Part shown: positions 52,923-62,210 of the stretch, piece after piece
Layout of the letters: the number at the start of each line of letters is the position of its first letter
How positions within the stretch are numbered: position 1 is the stretch's first letter
DNA from: DATKUC01 sp964553615
Lineage (GTDB): Bacteria > Spirochaetota > Spirochaetia > DSM-27196 > DATKUC01
Assembly: GCA_964553615.1 (NCBI GenBank)
Contig: CAZKMA010000011.1
Span: 1 to 64,000, forward strand
Length of the DNA stretch: 64,000 nt
Reading direction: 5' to 3'
Program-made: the position numbers and the translations under genes
Notes under the pieces: generated by a model
Told to the model about the DNA's origin: nothing
What the model saw: the letters and a program-made list of their open reading frames with translations, nothing else
Databases searched by the model: none

Positions 52923-52945
52923 CTTAGTTTCAGAAAATAATTATA
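52923..52945 (-). promoter_or_regulatory. Promoter -10 and candidate ROK operator of the isomerase gene
   Basis: On the minus strand a perfect TATAAT (52940-52945) is followed at once by an A/T-rich CTGAAACTAAGTAATTA element. GAAACTAA is shared, in varied orientation, with the promoters at 45120 and 49183. A -35 is weak (TGTCAG, 18-base spacing). Confidence 0.5.
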
Positions 52946-53172
52946 TGGAGTGTATCATCGTTCCTGACACCTGTAAAGCGTGCCTCCTGATACTCCGTGG
53001 CAAAAAAGCGAACAACGCCGGGTACTCGCAGACACGCTGAGAATAGTCGGCGCCTGCACCTTCGCGGGTGCAATCAGGATTCTGCTCTCGGACCGATTAC
53101 TGCAGCGCTGACTCCAGGGAAATTCCGGCAGATTTTTCGCCGATGAGCGCCGTACCACGGGATTTCAGCTCG

Positions 53173-53892
53173 CTACGGTCCGGATACCCCGGCTGCAGCC
53201 AGAGCCTTGTTAATAGCCTTCTGGTAAACGGCAAACGGTTCTGCCCCGACAATCTCTTCCCCGTTGACGAAAAGCGTTGGTGTTCCCGCGACCCCCTTTG
53301 AAGCGCCTTCAACCTGGTCCTGGTTCACACGGCTCCGGTATTTTCCGCTGTCCAGGTCCGCGTTGAACTTCTTCATATCCAATCCGAGGGCCCTGGCATA
53401 CATTTTCAGGGTCGCCGGAGAAAAGTCTCCGGAATTAATGCCAAACTGGTTGGCAAAAAGAACATCGTGGTACTGCCAGAATCTGTTTTGTGCGCCCGCG
53501 GCATACGCGGCCATCGCTGCGTCTTCGGATTCGGTGTTCGGGGTTGCCGCCCTGGCAGACAGGAAATTGCCCATGGAATGGTAGACAAAGTACACCTTCC
53601 CTGTCCGGACGTACTCATCAATAATCTGCGGCTCCGTTTGCTGCGCGAACCGCTTGCAGTAGGGGCACTGGAAATCCGAGTACTCGTCAATGCGAACCGG
53701 GGCTTTCGGGTTCCCGATCGCGTTGTCATGTTGCATCGGATAAACCTGCGGCGCCGGTCTGTTTACCCCCGGAACGTCGGTCCAGCTCGCGGTCTTCGGT
53801 GCAGATGCACAGCCTGCAAGGAGCAGGATCGTGACCGACACGATTGCTGCAATTGTCATGACCATCCTGCTGCGGATTCGAGTATTCTTCAC
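53173..53892 (-). CDS. DsbA-like thiol-disulfide oxidoreductase lipoprotein
   Basis: A 239-residue exported protein. A lipoprotein signal ends at L-L-L-A-G-C near residue 28. The mature part is a DsbA/BdbD-type thioredoxin fold with the redox motif C-P-Y-C near residue 75 in D-F-Q-C-P-Y-C-K, and the cis-Pro loop V-A-G-T-P-T-L-F near 200. It should catalyse disulfide formation or exchange outside the cytoplasmic membrane. Its start is divergent from the dehydrogenase at 54017 over 124 bases. There is no evident link with the sulfoquinovose genes. Confidence 0.87.
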   Translation of the reverse strand: MKNTRIRSRMVMTIAAIVSVTILLLAGCASAPKTASWTDVPGVNRPAPQVYPMQHDNAIGNPKAPVRIDEYSDFQCPYCKRFAQQTEPQIIDEYVRTGKVYFVYHSMGNFLSARAATPNTESEDAAMAAYAAGAQNRFWQYHDVLFANQFGINSGDFSPATLKMYARALGLDMKKFNADLDSGKYRSRVNQDQVEGASKGVAGTPTLFVNGEEIVGAEPFAVYQKAINKALAAAGVSGP

Positions 53893-54016
53893 GGTTTTCC
53901 TCCCATCTCCACCCGGCTAAAATATCATGTTTCCGCCATGAGCGAGAAGCAAGCCAGCACCACGGGGTTCGTATGATTCACAATCTACGCTACAATCACA
54001 CAAATAGGAGAAATAA

Positions 54017-54916
54017 ATGACTGGTCCTGCAGGATTCATTGGTTTGGGTATCATGGGTCGCCCTATGGCACAGAACCTCGCGAAATCGGTCGAGATTCTC
54101 GCGTTCGATGTCGACAAGCACCGTGCCGACGGAATGGAGAATGTGCACCCGGCGGCGAGTGTGAGTGAAGTTGGAAAGGCGTGCAACGTTGTCCTTATGT
54201 CGCTGCCGAGCACGACGATTGTGGAGGCTGTTGTCATGGGACCCGGCGGGTTGCTGGAGACCCTTCCCTCGGGATCTCTGATCATCGATCTGAGCACAAC
54301 CTTGCCTACCTCTTCCCAGAAGATCGAGAAGCTCTCGGCGTCTCGCGGGATTGCATTTGTTGACGCTCCGGTGAGCGGTGGAGAGGCAGGCGCACAGAAT
54401 GCGTCGCTTTCAGTCATGGCAGGCGGCACGGAGAGTGCCTTCGAGCGAGCCCTTCCCTATTTGAGGGCGATTGGAAGCTCAGTCGTTCATATGGGCGCCA
54501 TCGGCTCCGGCGGTGTCGCAAAGCTGGTAAATAACATGATAGTGGGTGCCGAGTTCGCCGTTATCGCGGAAGGGTTTGCCCTGGCGGCACGCTTCGGTCT
54601 CGACCCATCCACCCTGTACGAGGCAATTCGTGGCGGATGGGCAGCATCGAAGGTGCTCGACGTGAGCGCGCCGGCAATGATTAAAAATGACTACCGACCC
54701 GGCGGCACGGTAGATCTCATCGAGAAGGACATGGGGTATGCGCGAACGCTCGCAACCGAACGGCGTGTTCCCGTTCCGGTAACCGCAATTGCGCACGAAA
54801 TCTACGTGGCGGCGCAGGCTCACGGAGACGGGAAGTCGGCGCAGCCGGTTATTATCCGCATGTGGGAAGAGCTCATGAACGCGCAGGGAATCGACGATAC
54901 AGGAGAAAAATCATGA
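54017..54916 (+). CDS. Beta-hydroxyacid dehydrogenase (GarR/3-hydroxyisobutyrate dehydrogenase type)
   Basis: A 299-residue NAD(P)-dependent enzyme. The N-terminal cofactor motif G-F-I-G-L-G-I-M-G is at residues 6-14, the substrate block D-A-P-V-S-G-G near 118 and the catalytic Lys in K-L-V-N-N-M near 168. The S-G-G version is that of tartronate-semialdehyde or 3-hydroxyisobutyrate enzymes rather than of sulfolactaldehyde reductase YihU, which I recall as P-V-G-R-T. It overlaps the next gene by 4 bases. The substrate is unknown. Confidence 0.86.
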   Translation: MTGPAGFIGLGIMGRPMAQNLAKSVEILAFDVDKHRADGMENVHPAASVSEVGKACNVVLMSLPSTTIVEAVVMGPGGLLETLPSGSLIIDLSTTLPTSSQKIEKLSASRGIAFVDAPVSGGEAGAQNASLSVMAGGTESAFERALPYLRAIGSSVVHMGAIGSGGVAKLVNNMIVGAEFAVIAEGFALAARFGLDPSTLYEAIRGGWAASKVLDVSAPAMIKNDYRPGGTVDLIEKDMGYARTLATERRVPVPVTAIAHEIYVAAQAHGDGKSAQPVIIRMWEELMNAQGIDDTGEKS

Positions 54917-55956
54917 CGGTAACCAGGAAGTCGATCTTTACTATGTCGATGCCATACACGGTCGCAACTGTGCGGTTAGGAGGGCGTGAACAGATTGTTG
55001 CAGCAACGGAGGATCACGGGAAGACGATTCTCACATCCCCCCCGCAATGGCGGGCCAGCGAACTGCTGCCAGGACCCGGAGGTTGCATGTCGATTGCGCA
55101 GCCGTCGGGCTCAGAGCGGATGTTCGCAATCTATGGTTGTTTCCCGGGATACCAGTTCCACGATGCAGCGGTATACGAGATCCTGCCAACGAAAGAATCC
55201 GAAGCCGGGGCGAGCCCCTACGAGCTGCGCACCGTCTTTCCCCTCCCCTTTGCCCACCGCATCTGTTTCGCCACACGAAACGGCACGGAGTACCTCATTT
55301 CCGCGAATCTGGCCCTGACAAAGAAGGGAGCAGATGACTGGACCGAGCCGGGCACCGTATACGCTGCACCTATTCCTGAATCGCCGGATGGTCAGTGGAA
55401 GCCCGAACCCATTCTGCGGGACCTCCACAAGAATCACTGCATGTACTCCGGCTCTCTGCACGGCCGGCGTGTGCTTATGGTCGGTGGTCAGGAAGGCCTT
55501 TTCAGCTTCGACCTCGACGCGGCCGGAGACGGCTGGAATGCGGAACGGATCCTTGACCATGAAATAAGCGAGGTGGTCGCTATTGATCTGGACGGAGACG
55601 GTATTGACGAGCTCGTTACCATCGAGCCGTTTCACGGAAGCCGGCTCTTTGTATACCGGGCAACGGACAATGGATGGATGCGCGTAAGCGAGTATCCGCT
55701 GCAATACGGCCACGGCGTCTTCGGTGGAACCATCGCCGGCAAAACGGCCCTGGTGGTCGGAAACCGCGCAGGCAACAAGAACCTCGAAATCCTCGTGCCC
55801 ACGGGGGGGTCCGACCTTACACTCAGCGGGCATGTTGTTGCCGAAGGAGTGGGTTCAGCAAACGTCGCACTCATGGAGCATGCGGGCGCAACGTGGATTG
55901 TCGCAACGAACCAGGCAGATTCGGAAGTCACGGCCTATCGGATCGACGATCTCTAG
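54913..55956 (+). CDS. FG-GAP/VCBS-type beta-propeller protein, function unknown
   Basis: A 347-residue protein with repeated beta-blade segments; D-L-D-G-D-G-I-D-E-L near residue 230 is a calcium-binding FG-GAP/VCBS signature. There is no signal peptide, which is unusual for such propellers, so it is probably cytoplasmic. ATG at 54913 overlaps the dehydrogenase stop (ATGA) and follows AGGAG. The coupled expression suggests a shared pathway, perhaps as a sugar-acid binding or lyase-like partner. I do not recognise a characterised homologue. Confidence 0.72.
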   Translation: MTVTRKSIFTMSMPYTVATVRLGGREQIVAATEDHGKTILTSPPQWRASELLPGPGGCMSIAQPSGSERMFAIYGCFPGYQFHDAAVYEILPTKESEAGASPYELRTVFPLPFAHRICFATRNGTEYLISANLALTKKGADDWTEPGTVYAAPIPESPDGQWKPEPILRDLHKNHCMYSGSLHGRRVLMVGGQEGLFSFDLDAAGDGWNAERILDHEISEVVAIDLDGDGIDELVTIEPFHGSRLFVYRATDNGWMRVSEYPLQYGHGVFGGTIAGKTALVVGNRAGNKNLEILVPTGGSDLTLSGHVVAEGVGSANVALMEHAGATWIVATNQADSEVTAYRIDDL

Positions 55957-56019
55957 GAATCGGGATATCGGCGGACGGCGCCGGAACGCCGGCCGCCTCG
56001 GCCCGCTTAGTGCGTCGAT

Positions 56020-57831
56020 TCAGAACTCTTCGAACTGTTCATCGATTGTGTCCCTGGAGTTACCGCCCGCACGAAGGGTTATGCCCGTTCCCGCGGAAAT
56101 TGACTGAGCGTCCCACGTTCCGGCCGTGGCTGTTGCCGTGTCTTCGGACGCTGCAGCATGTCGCGTCCAATCTGAGTGCCCCGATCGATGTAATCGGGAG
56201 TCTGCCGCACCTGCGGAGTCGAGCCTTCCGACATGCGGTCCGCCGGTTCGCTCGGGCAAAGCGCGCTGTTTCTTCGTTGCCCCGTTTTCGGCCAACCGGA
56301 AAAACTCTATGGTTTCCGCAAGCTCTTCCGCCTGACTCGAGAGCTCTTCTGCCATCGACGCCATCTCTTCGCTTGCGCTGGCCGTCTGCTGAATAACGGT
56401 ATCAAGCTGATTGATTGCAGTATCGATCTGGTTCGCGCCAATCGTCTGTTCGCGGCTTGCAGCCGATATTTCCTGCACCAGATCCGCAGTCTTCCGGATA
56501 TCCGGTACTATTGCCCGGATGCGCACGCCTGCGTCTTCGGCTATTCCAACGCTTTTCTGGCTGATCTCCTGGATAACACCCGCGGCGTTCTGTGATCGCT
56601 CGGCAAGTTTCCGCACCTCGCTTGCAACGACCGCGAAGCCTCGCCCGGCATCCCCTGCGCGAGCCGCCTCAATTGCCGCATTCAATGCAAGCAGATTTGT
56701 CTGCCGCGCAATTTCTCCGATAATCCCGATCTGTTCGGTAATTTCCTTCATTGCGGAAAGCGTTGACTCAACCGCTTCCGCGCCGGATTCGGCGTCATCG
56801 GCGGCCTTCTTTGCCATCTGCTCGGTCAATTCCGCATTCTCCGCATTCTGACGAATTGTGCTTGTCATCTCTTCAACGGAGCTGGATACCTCCTCTGCGC
56901 TCGACGCCTGCTCCGCTGCGCCCTGGCTCAGTTCCTGAGCGGACGAGCTGATCTGCTCGCTGCTCGATGCAACGTTCCGGATTGCAAGCTGGATTTCTCC
57001 GACTATCCGCGTCAACGCATCGGCCATGTGGTGAAGCGACGCATCGATGCCCGTGCGCTCTCTCATCACTGATACGTTCAGGTCTGCCGTGCCGCCCCGG
57101 GAGGAAGCCCCGGCGCTGATGGTCAGGTCTCCGGATGCCACCTTTTCGGCCACGGCGGCAATGACAACCGGTTCCCCGCCAACCTGAACCATGACCGAAC
57201 GGGTTAATAGAAGCCCTGCGGCGACTGCGGCAACAGCCGCGATGATCAGCATGACGACGAGAGCGAGTGTCGTGGAATTGGCCAGAGCGGTGTTGGCGTT
57301 CGATATACTGGTTGCCGATGCCATGGTTGCGTTCACAATTCCGTCGACCGCGGACTGAAGGGCGGCAGCGGCCCGGGAACCCGCACCGTCGAGCAGCGCA
57401 ATTGCGGCGGCGTCGTTGTTCGAACGGGCAAGCCCGGCGACACGCTGGATGACTGAATTGTAAGATGAACGCGCACTCTTCAGCGTGGCGTACCGCGCCT
57501 GCTCGTCCTTCGCGCTTACAGACCGCTCGTAGCTCTTGAGTGCCGTGTCTATCTTGCCGTTCAGATCGGTGATCGCTGAGTCGGCACTGGATATTTCTGC
57601 CTGGGTGTTACTATCCACCATCTTCCGGGCATCGATCCTGAGTAACTCGGAATCACGGGAAACGGTAATGAGATCCCGGAGCGGCACGGTCGTCTTTTCG
57701 AACATTGCCGAATATGCCGTGTCGATTGTACGAAGGCTGTAGACCCCGAAACCTCCGAGAACTATTGCTATCAGGAGAATTATCGAAAATCCTCCCAGAA
57801 GTCGTGCGCGTAGCGAAAGCCCCTTTCTCAT
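56020..57831 (-). CDS. Methyl-accepting chemotaxis protein
   Basis: A 603-residue chemoreceptor. One membrane helix at ~12-33, a four-helix-bundle sensor to ~190 (4HB_MCP type), the second helix at ~190-212, a HAMP-like segment, and a signalling domain with the hairpin tip E-I-A-R-Q-T-N-L-L-A-L-N-A-A-I-E near residue 390. The C-terminus after a Ser/Ala-rich linker ends D-E-Q-F-E-E-F, resembling a CheR/CheB-tethering pentapeptide. ATG follows GAGGAGGAAG. It is divergent from the two-component system at 58025. Confidence 0.92.
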   Translation of the reverse strand: MRKGLSLRARLLGGFSIILLIAIVLGGFGVYSLRTIDTAYSAMFEKTTVPLRDLITVSRDSELLRIDARKMVDSNTQAEISSADSAITDLNGKIDTALKSYERSVSAKDEQARYATLKSARSSYNSVIQRVAGLARSNNDAAAIALLDGAGSRAAAALQSAVDGIVNATMASATSISNANTALANSTTLALVVMLIIAAVAAVAAGLLLTRSVMVQVGGEPVVIAAVAEKVASGDLTISAGASSRGGTADLNVSVMRERTGIDASLHHMADALTRIVGEIQLAIRNVASSSEQISSSAQELSQGAAEQASSAEEVSSSVEEMTSTIRQNAENAELTEQMAKKAADDAESGAEAVESTLSAMKEITEQIGIIGEIARQTNLLALNAAIEAARAGDAGRGFAVVASEVRKLAERSQNAAGVIQEISQKSVGIAEDAGVRIRAIVPDIRKTADLVQEISAASREQTIGANQIDTAINQLDTVIQQTASASEEMASMAEELSSQAEELAETIEFFRLAENGATKKQRALPERTGGPHVGRLDSAGAADSRLHRSGHSDWTRHAAASEDTATATAGTWDAQSISAGTGITLRAGGNSRDTIDEQFEEF

Positions 57832-58024
57832 GCGTTCTTCCTCCTCATCAGGATTCGCAGATGGTCAAAATATTTATACTGGACAAATCAACAGTAGTTA
57901 TTTTGTTGGATAATAATTACATATTCATTACCAAAACATTACATATGAGACAGATTTCTTCCGGTCGTCGAAATTGCGACTTGTTCTCTTCCTGCGTATA
58001 CTTCAGTATGTAGAAATTAGGAAT

Positions 58025-58708
58025 ATGAAGGTTGTCTTGGTCGAGGATGACACAGTACTTGCAGAGTCCACTTCACATTTCCTCTCCGCTCGCGGATTCG
58101 AGGTGAGCCGGAAAGACTGTGCCGAAAGTGCGCTCGAGGTCATCCAGCCGGGATACTTCGATGCTGCAATATTCGACGTGGTTCTTCCGGGGCAGAGCGG
58201 ACTCGAGCTCGTTTCCGCCCTCCGCGCTCGCAGAATCAACGTGCCGGTCCTTTTCCTGAGTGCACTGGACAGGGTCAACGACCGGGTAAACGGCCTCTCC
58301 GCGGGTGCAGACGACTATCTGTGCAAGCCGTTTGCGCTGTCGGAACTCGAAGCGCGGATTCGTGCACTGATCCGCCGCGCATCAATGCTGAACCGCGCCG
58401 TGGCACCGCTCCGTGCAGGTGAGATCGAAATAGACCGCGTGCACCGACAGGTGTTCCGCAGCGGACGCATGATCGATCTTCGGCCAAAAGAGTATGCAGT
58501 TCTCGAGTTCCTGTGCGAGAACGCCGGATCGGTGGTCTCGAAGACAATGCTCCTTGAGCGCGTTTGGGGCTACAGTTTCGATACCGGGACGAATATCGTG
58601 GACGTAGTCATCTCACGAATGCGGGCCAAGATCGAACGCGGATTTGGCACACAGCTCATCCGAACCGTCTACGGCGTGGGATATGCGCTTGAGATCGTAC
58701 AAACGTGA
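58025..58708 (+). CDS. OmpR-family response regulator
   Basis: A 227-residue regulator with a receiver (acidic E7/D8/D9, phospho-acceptor D51 in F-D-V-V-L-P-G, Lys in C-K-P-F near 101) and a C-terminal winged helix (L-R-P-K-E-Y-A-V-L-E-F-L, R-V-W-G-Y near 185, R-T-V-Y-G-V-G-Y at the end). ATG at 58025 gives the canonical M-K-V-V-L-V-E-D-D start. The kinase gene overlaps its end by 26 bases. The divergent AT-rich gap of 193 bases before it holds promoters for both it and the chemoreceptor. Confidence 0.92.
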   Translation: MKVVLVEDDTVLAESTSHFLSARGFEVSRKDCAESALEVIQPGYFDAAIFDVVLPGQSGLELVSALRARRINVPVLFLSALDRVNDRVNGLSAGADDYLCKPFALSELEARIRALIRRASMLNRAVAPLRAGEIEIDRVHRQVFRSGRMIDLRPKEYAVLEFLCENAGSVVSKTMLLERVWGYSFDTGTNIVDVVISRMRAKIERGFGTQLIRTVYGVGYALEIVQT

Positions 58709-60041
58709 TCTTTCCGTCCGCTTCGTTCTGATAAGCATGCTGGTCGGTGTCATCTCCCTGGCCGCAGTTTACGTAGTGCTCGACCGGGCAATTTCGCTTG
58801 GGGAGGCAACGGAAATAGAAGAAGCCGCAACCTGGCTGAGCGCTGCCGCCTCTCGCCTCGGTTCCGGACTGATCGGCGCAATTCCCCCCTCCCACATAAT
58901 CCACTACCTTTGCCTGAGAGCGCCGGATGGGACCCCAACGCTCGTGCTTCAGACGCCTGAAGGAGAAGCAGCCGATCTTTCCGAACGATTCGGAGCCACC
59001 CCCCTGAGAAGAAACGGTGCCGTATGGATGAAGGACGGTCGAACTCTGCTCTTCTCCACGAGAACACTCCCGGACGGCAGACTCTTGCAGTTTGCCATTA
59101 CGAGCAAACTGAGGAATGTAGTCATTCGCTTTTTCGTTGACGCCGTTGCCGTAGTGGTTCCGCTGCTCGGTGCAATCGGCCTGGCTACCGGTTTCATGGC
59201 GTCCCGGATGTCCACCGCCCCCGTGCGGCAGATGATTGCCGAACTCGGGAGCACAACAGGCGTGGACCCCCTCTCGTTCCCGGGGCAGAACCCGGAACTC
59301 TCACAGCTTGCCCGCCTTTTGAATGGGATTGTCGAAGATCTTCGAGCCTCCACTCAGGGAGTCTTCCATTCCCTTGATCTTGTCGTACACGAGCTGCGCA
59401 CACCGCTTTCCCGGATTCGCGCCCTGACAGAGCTGGCAATTGAATCGTCCAATCCCTCTCATCACACTCGCACGTCGTTTTCCAGTGCACTCGCGGAGAT
59501 AGACCGGGCACTCCGGATGCTTCGCAGACTCGTCGATCTCACCGACTACGAAACCGGCACCGTGCGCCTCGAACAGAACCGCTGCAACCTGACCGACATT
59601 GCCGCCGACCTGGTAGAGTCATACCGCTATCTCGCCGAAGAGCGTTCGATTGAACTTACATTCACACCGGAAGGTTTGCTTCCCGTACTGGCGGACGCCG
59701 ACAGGATGCGGATTGCCATGTCCAATCTCGTCGATAACGCCATCAAGTATTCCCGTGAATTCGACCGGATAGCGGTACGGGCATTCCGTCGGGGCAACCT
59801 CGCAGTATTTGAAGTGACGGACACCGGACCCGGCATCGGACCGGAGGACATTCCCCACGTTTTCGACCGTCTTTACCGCGGTAAAAGCTCGCGCAGCGGT
59901 ACGGAAGGTATGGGACTCGGCCTTGCGCTCGTGCGGGGGATTGTGCGTGCACACGGCGGATCCTGCACGGCCGCGAGCACTCCCGAGAAGGCGACAACCT
60001 TCACCATCTCGATCCCGCTCCATCGTGATGAGGATCTTTGA
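58683..60041 (+). CDS. Sensor histidine kinase, partner of the OmpR-type regulator
   Basis: A 452-residue sensor. Membrane helices lie at ~12-32 and ~155-178 with a ~120-residue outer sensor between; a HAMP-like linker follows. The H-box V-V-H-E-L-R-T-P-L places the phosphorylated His near residue 236; the N-box N-L-V-D-N-A-I-K near 348, D-T-G-P-G-I-G near 380 and G-M-G-L-G-L near 409 complete the ATPase domain. The start lies within the regulator gene, so translation is coupled. The signal is unknown. Confidence 0.9.
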   Translation: MRLRSYKRDLSVRFVLISMLVGVISLAAVYVVLDRAISLGEATEIEEAATWLSAAASRLGSGLIGAIPPSHIIHYLCLRAPDGTPTLVLQTPEGEAADLSERFGATPLRRNGAVWMKDGRTLLFSTRTLPDGRLLQFAITSKLRNVVIRFFVDAVAVVVPLLGAIGLATGFMASRMSTAPVRQMIAELGSTTGVDPLSFPGQNPELSQLARLLNGIVEDLRASTQGVFHSLDLVVHELRTPLSRIRALTELAIESSNPSHHTRTSFSSALAEIDRALRMLRRLVDLTDYETGTVRLEQNRCNLTDIAADLVESYRYLAEERSIELTFTPEGLLPVLADADRMRIAMSNLVDNAIKYSREFDRIAVRAFRRGNLAVFEVTDTGPGIGPEDIPHVFDRLYRGKSSRSGTEGMGLGLALVRGIVRAHGGSCTAASTPEKATTFTISIPLHRDEDL

Positions 60042-60141
60042 TCCGCAACGCATCTCCGTATTGCAGGATGGACTATACCGAGGTATACTCTCTCGTCGCG
60101 CGGGACAGATCAACAGGCTAAGTTACATCAAGGGGTGAGTT

Positions 60142-60585
60142 ATGTCAGGCTTTGATTTTACACCGGACCTGAGCGTGGGAATTCCAGAGATAGATGCGCA
60201 GCACTGGGAGATAATCAGACTCCTGGACAAGCTTGACGCATTGAATGGCAATGCCGAACACTCCGATACCTTCCCCCACATACTCAACGATCTTGTTCAA
60301 CGGATAGCATCTCACTTTGCGACCGAGGAACGCTACTTTCACCAATATGCGTATGAGGACTCAGAACCACACCGGATCGAGCACGCACGCCTCCTTGCGG
60401 AGTTGAGAAAGCTGCAGGAAGAGCTGGACGCGGGACAGCGCACAGGCTCGAAGGTTGCCCGATATCTCCGAGTCTGGCTTACGACTCACGTGCTTGTGGA
60501 AGACAGGGCATACGCGGAATTCTTTCGGGTTGCAGATGGCCGGCGAGAACCGCTGCGCAGGCGGATCGAGAATCCGATCATCTGA
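60142..60585 (+). CDS. Bacteriohemerythrin
   Basis: A 147-residue four-helix di-iron protein. The iron ligands appear in order: D-A-Q-H near residue 20, H-F-A-T-E-E near 58, H-R-I-E-H near 76 and T-T-H-V-L-V-E-D near 115. It binds oxygen reversibly, probably as an oxygen store or sensor in the cytoplasm, and is common in spirochaetes with chemotaxis genes. ATG is preceded by GGGGTGAG. It sits between two signalling operons with about 100 bases on each side. Confidence 0.88.
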   Translation: MSGFDFTPDLSVGIPEIDAQHWEIIRLLDKLDALNGNAEHSDTFPHILNDLVQRIASHFATEERYFHQYAYEDSEPHRIEHARLLAELRKLQEELDAGQRTGSKVARYLRVWLTTHVLVEDRAYAEFFRVADGRREPLRRRIENPII

Positions 60586-60717
60586 TCAATTGTTACATTT
60601 CGGTCAGGAAGCGAATCCACCCGATCGTTTGCGTCTCCGGTTTCGTATAATAGTTCTTTATTATTCTCAATTACACTCATCGGGATGGCAGGAGATGTCG
60701 TCACCAAGGAGATTGAG

Positions 60718-62208
60718 ATGTCCGGGGCTAATGGCAAAAACATACTGCTCGTGGAGGACGAGGCTATCATTGCTCTCGCGGAGGCATCTCAGCTCCGGCA
60801 ATTCGGTTACACCGTGTCCGTGTGCCACGACGGCAAGACGGCAATACAACGCGCTCTATCGGATCCGACAATTGAACTTGTCCTCATGGATATCGATCTC
60901 GGAACCGGAATGGACGGCACCGACACCGCCGCAGAGATTCTCGCGCACCGGGACGTACCGATCGTTTTCGTATCCAGTCACAGTGAACGGGACATTATTG
61001 AGCAAACCGAACGCATTTCCCCGTACGGCTATGTAACAAAGAACTCCGACTCAACAACGATAGAGGCATCCATCCGGATGGCCCTGCGCCTCCACACGGC
61101 AAACAGGCTGCTCCGCGAAAGCGAGCAGACCGTGGAGCAGGAACGCAACAAGCTTTCGCTCGTTCTGGATAACGTTCCCGCGCAGGTTGCTCATGTCGGT
61201 GTGGACGAACGGTACCTGTATGCAAATCGGCAGTATGCAGGCCACTTCGGGACGACGCCCGAGCTCATCGTCGGCCGCACAGGACTGGAGATTGTCGGTC
61301 CGATGTTGCGTGAGGAGGTACAGGATAAGCTCGACCGGGTTTTTGCAGGTGAGACTCTCCGGTTCGAACAGCGGCGGCCGGGGAGCGACGGCACGCCGCG
61401 CACAATGCTCGTGACCTACGTTCCCGATATCCGATCCGACGGCACAGTCGCCGGTTTCTTCAGTCTGGGCGTAGATATTACCAACGACCTGTCCGGCCGC
61501 GTCGAACGGATGAATCCGGTCGCCGAGCGGTTGACCGGATGGGCGATGGAAGACGCGCAGCTGAAGACCTTTGGTGAGATCTTCAGGATCTTCGACAGCC
61601 GGACCGGAGAGCCGGCGAAAGATCCGGTGACCAATGTGTTGAACACCGGATCGGTCGTTGCCCTTGCGAACCATACGTCTCTTGTTTCCCGGAACGGACG
61701 GTCACGACAGATTGCGGATTCCGCAGCTCCCATAAGAGGTCCAGGCGGTAACGTCACAGGCACGGTCCTCGTCTTCCGGGATGTAACGGAGGAGTACGCC
61801 GTCAAGGAAGAACTTCGTCTGGGGCAGGCACGACTTCGGACCTTGTTCGACACCATAGCCGAAGGAATCGTCATCCATGAACTCGTATTGGGTAATGATG
61901 GAACGCCGATCAACCATCGGATAATAGACTGCAACCGGCAATATGAGACACTCATCGGAATTCCGCGTGCGCATGCAGTCGGAAAGCTCGCCACCGACGT
62001 GTACGGAGTTCCGGATCCGCCCATGCTCGAACAGTACGCGTCTGTGGTACGGAACGGAAAACCGAAACGCTTTTCGATCTATTTCAAGCCGATGAAACGC
62101 CGCTTCAATATCTCGTGTGCACCGTGGGGAGAAAATGGACTGGTTGCAGTCGTTTCCGACGTCGGCGACCGCGAAACGGCCTCTGTGGACATGGGGCGGA
62201 GGTCCTGA
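60718..62208 (+). CDS. Receiver protein with multiple PAS domains
   Basis: A 496-residue signalling protein. It has an N-terminal receiver (L-L-V-E-D-E, phospho-Asp in M-D-I-D-L-G, Lys in V-T-K-N), then PAS domains at about 140-270, 270-370 and 380-480. There is no kinase, cyclase or HTH output. The second PAS begins abruptly: D-I-T-N-D-L-S-G-R-V joins the end of the first PAS to the middle of the second, losing the usual linker and first strand, as from an in-frame deletion. ATG at 60718 follows AAGGAG. A PAS histidine kinase starts 2 bases downstream and is the likely partner. Confidence 0.85.
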   Translation: MSGANGKNILLVEDEAIIALAEASQLRQFGYTVSVCHDGKTAIQRALSDPTIELVLMDIDLGTGMDGTDTAAEILAHRDVPIVFVSSHSERDIIEQTERISPYGYVTKNSDSTTIEASIRMALRLHTANRLLRESEQTVEQERNKLSLVLDNVPAQVAHVGVDERYLYANRQYAGHFGTTPELIVGRTGLEIVGPMLREEVQDKLDRVFAGETLRFEQRRPGSDGTPRTMLVTYVPDIRSDGTVAGFFSLGVDITNDLSGRVERMNPVAERLTGWAMEDAQLKTFGEIFRIFDSRTGEPAKDPVTNVLNTGSVVALANHTSLVSRNGRSRQIADSAAPIRGPGGNVTGTVLVFRDVTEEYAVKEELRLGQARLRTLFDTIAEGIVIHELVLGNDGTPINHRIIDCNRQYETLIGIPRAHAVGKLATDVYGVPDPPMLEQYASVVRNGKPKRFSIYFKPMKRRFNISCAPWGENGLVAVVSDVGDRETASVDMGRRS

Positions 62209-62210
62209 TA

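Noticed and set aside
53056..53073. Terminator hairpin TGCACC/GGTGCA downstream of the DsbA-like gene.
   Set aside because: Only six base pairs, over 100 bases from the stop codon and no T-tract.
54017..54916. Beta-hydroxyacid dehydrogenase as a sulfolactaldehyde reductase (YihU-like) belonging to the sulfoquinovose island.
   Set aside because: The substrate block reads P-V-S-G-G as in GarR-type enzymes, not the P-V-G-R-T form I recall for YihU, and it is separated from the island by a DsbA gene and paired with a propeller protein.
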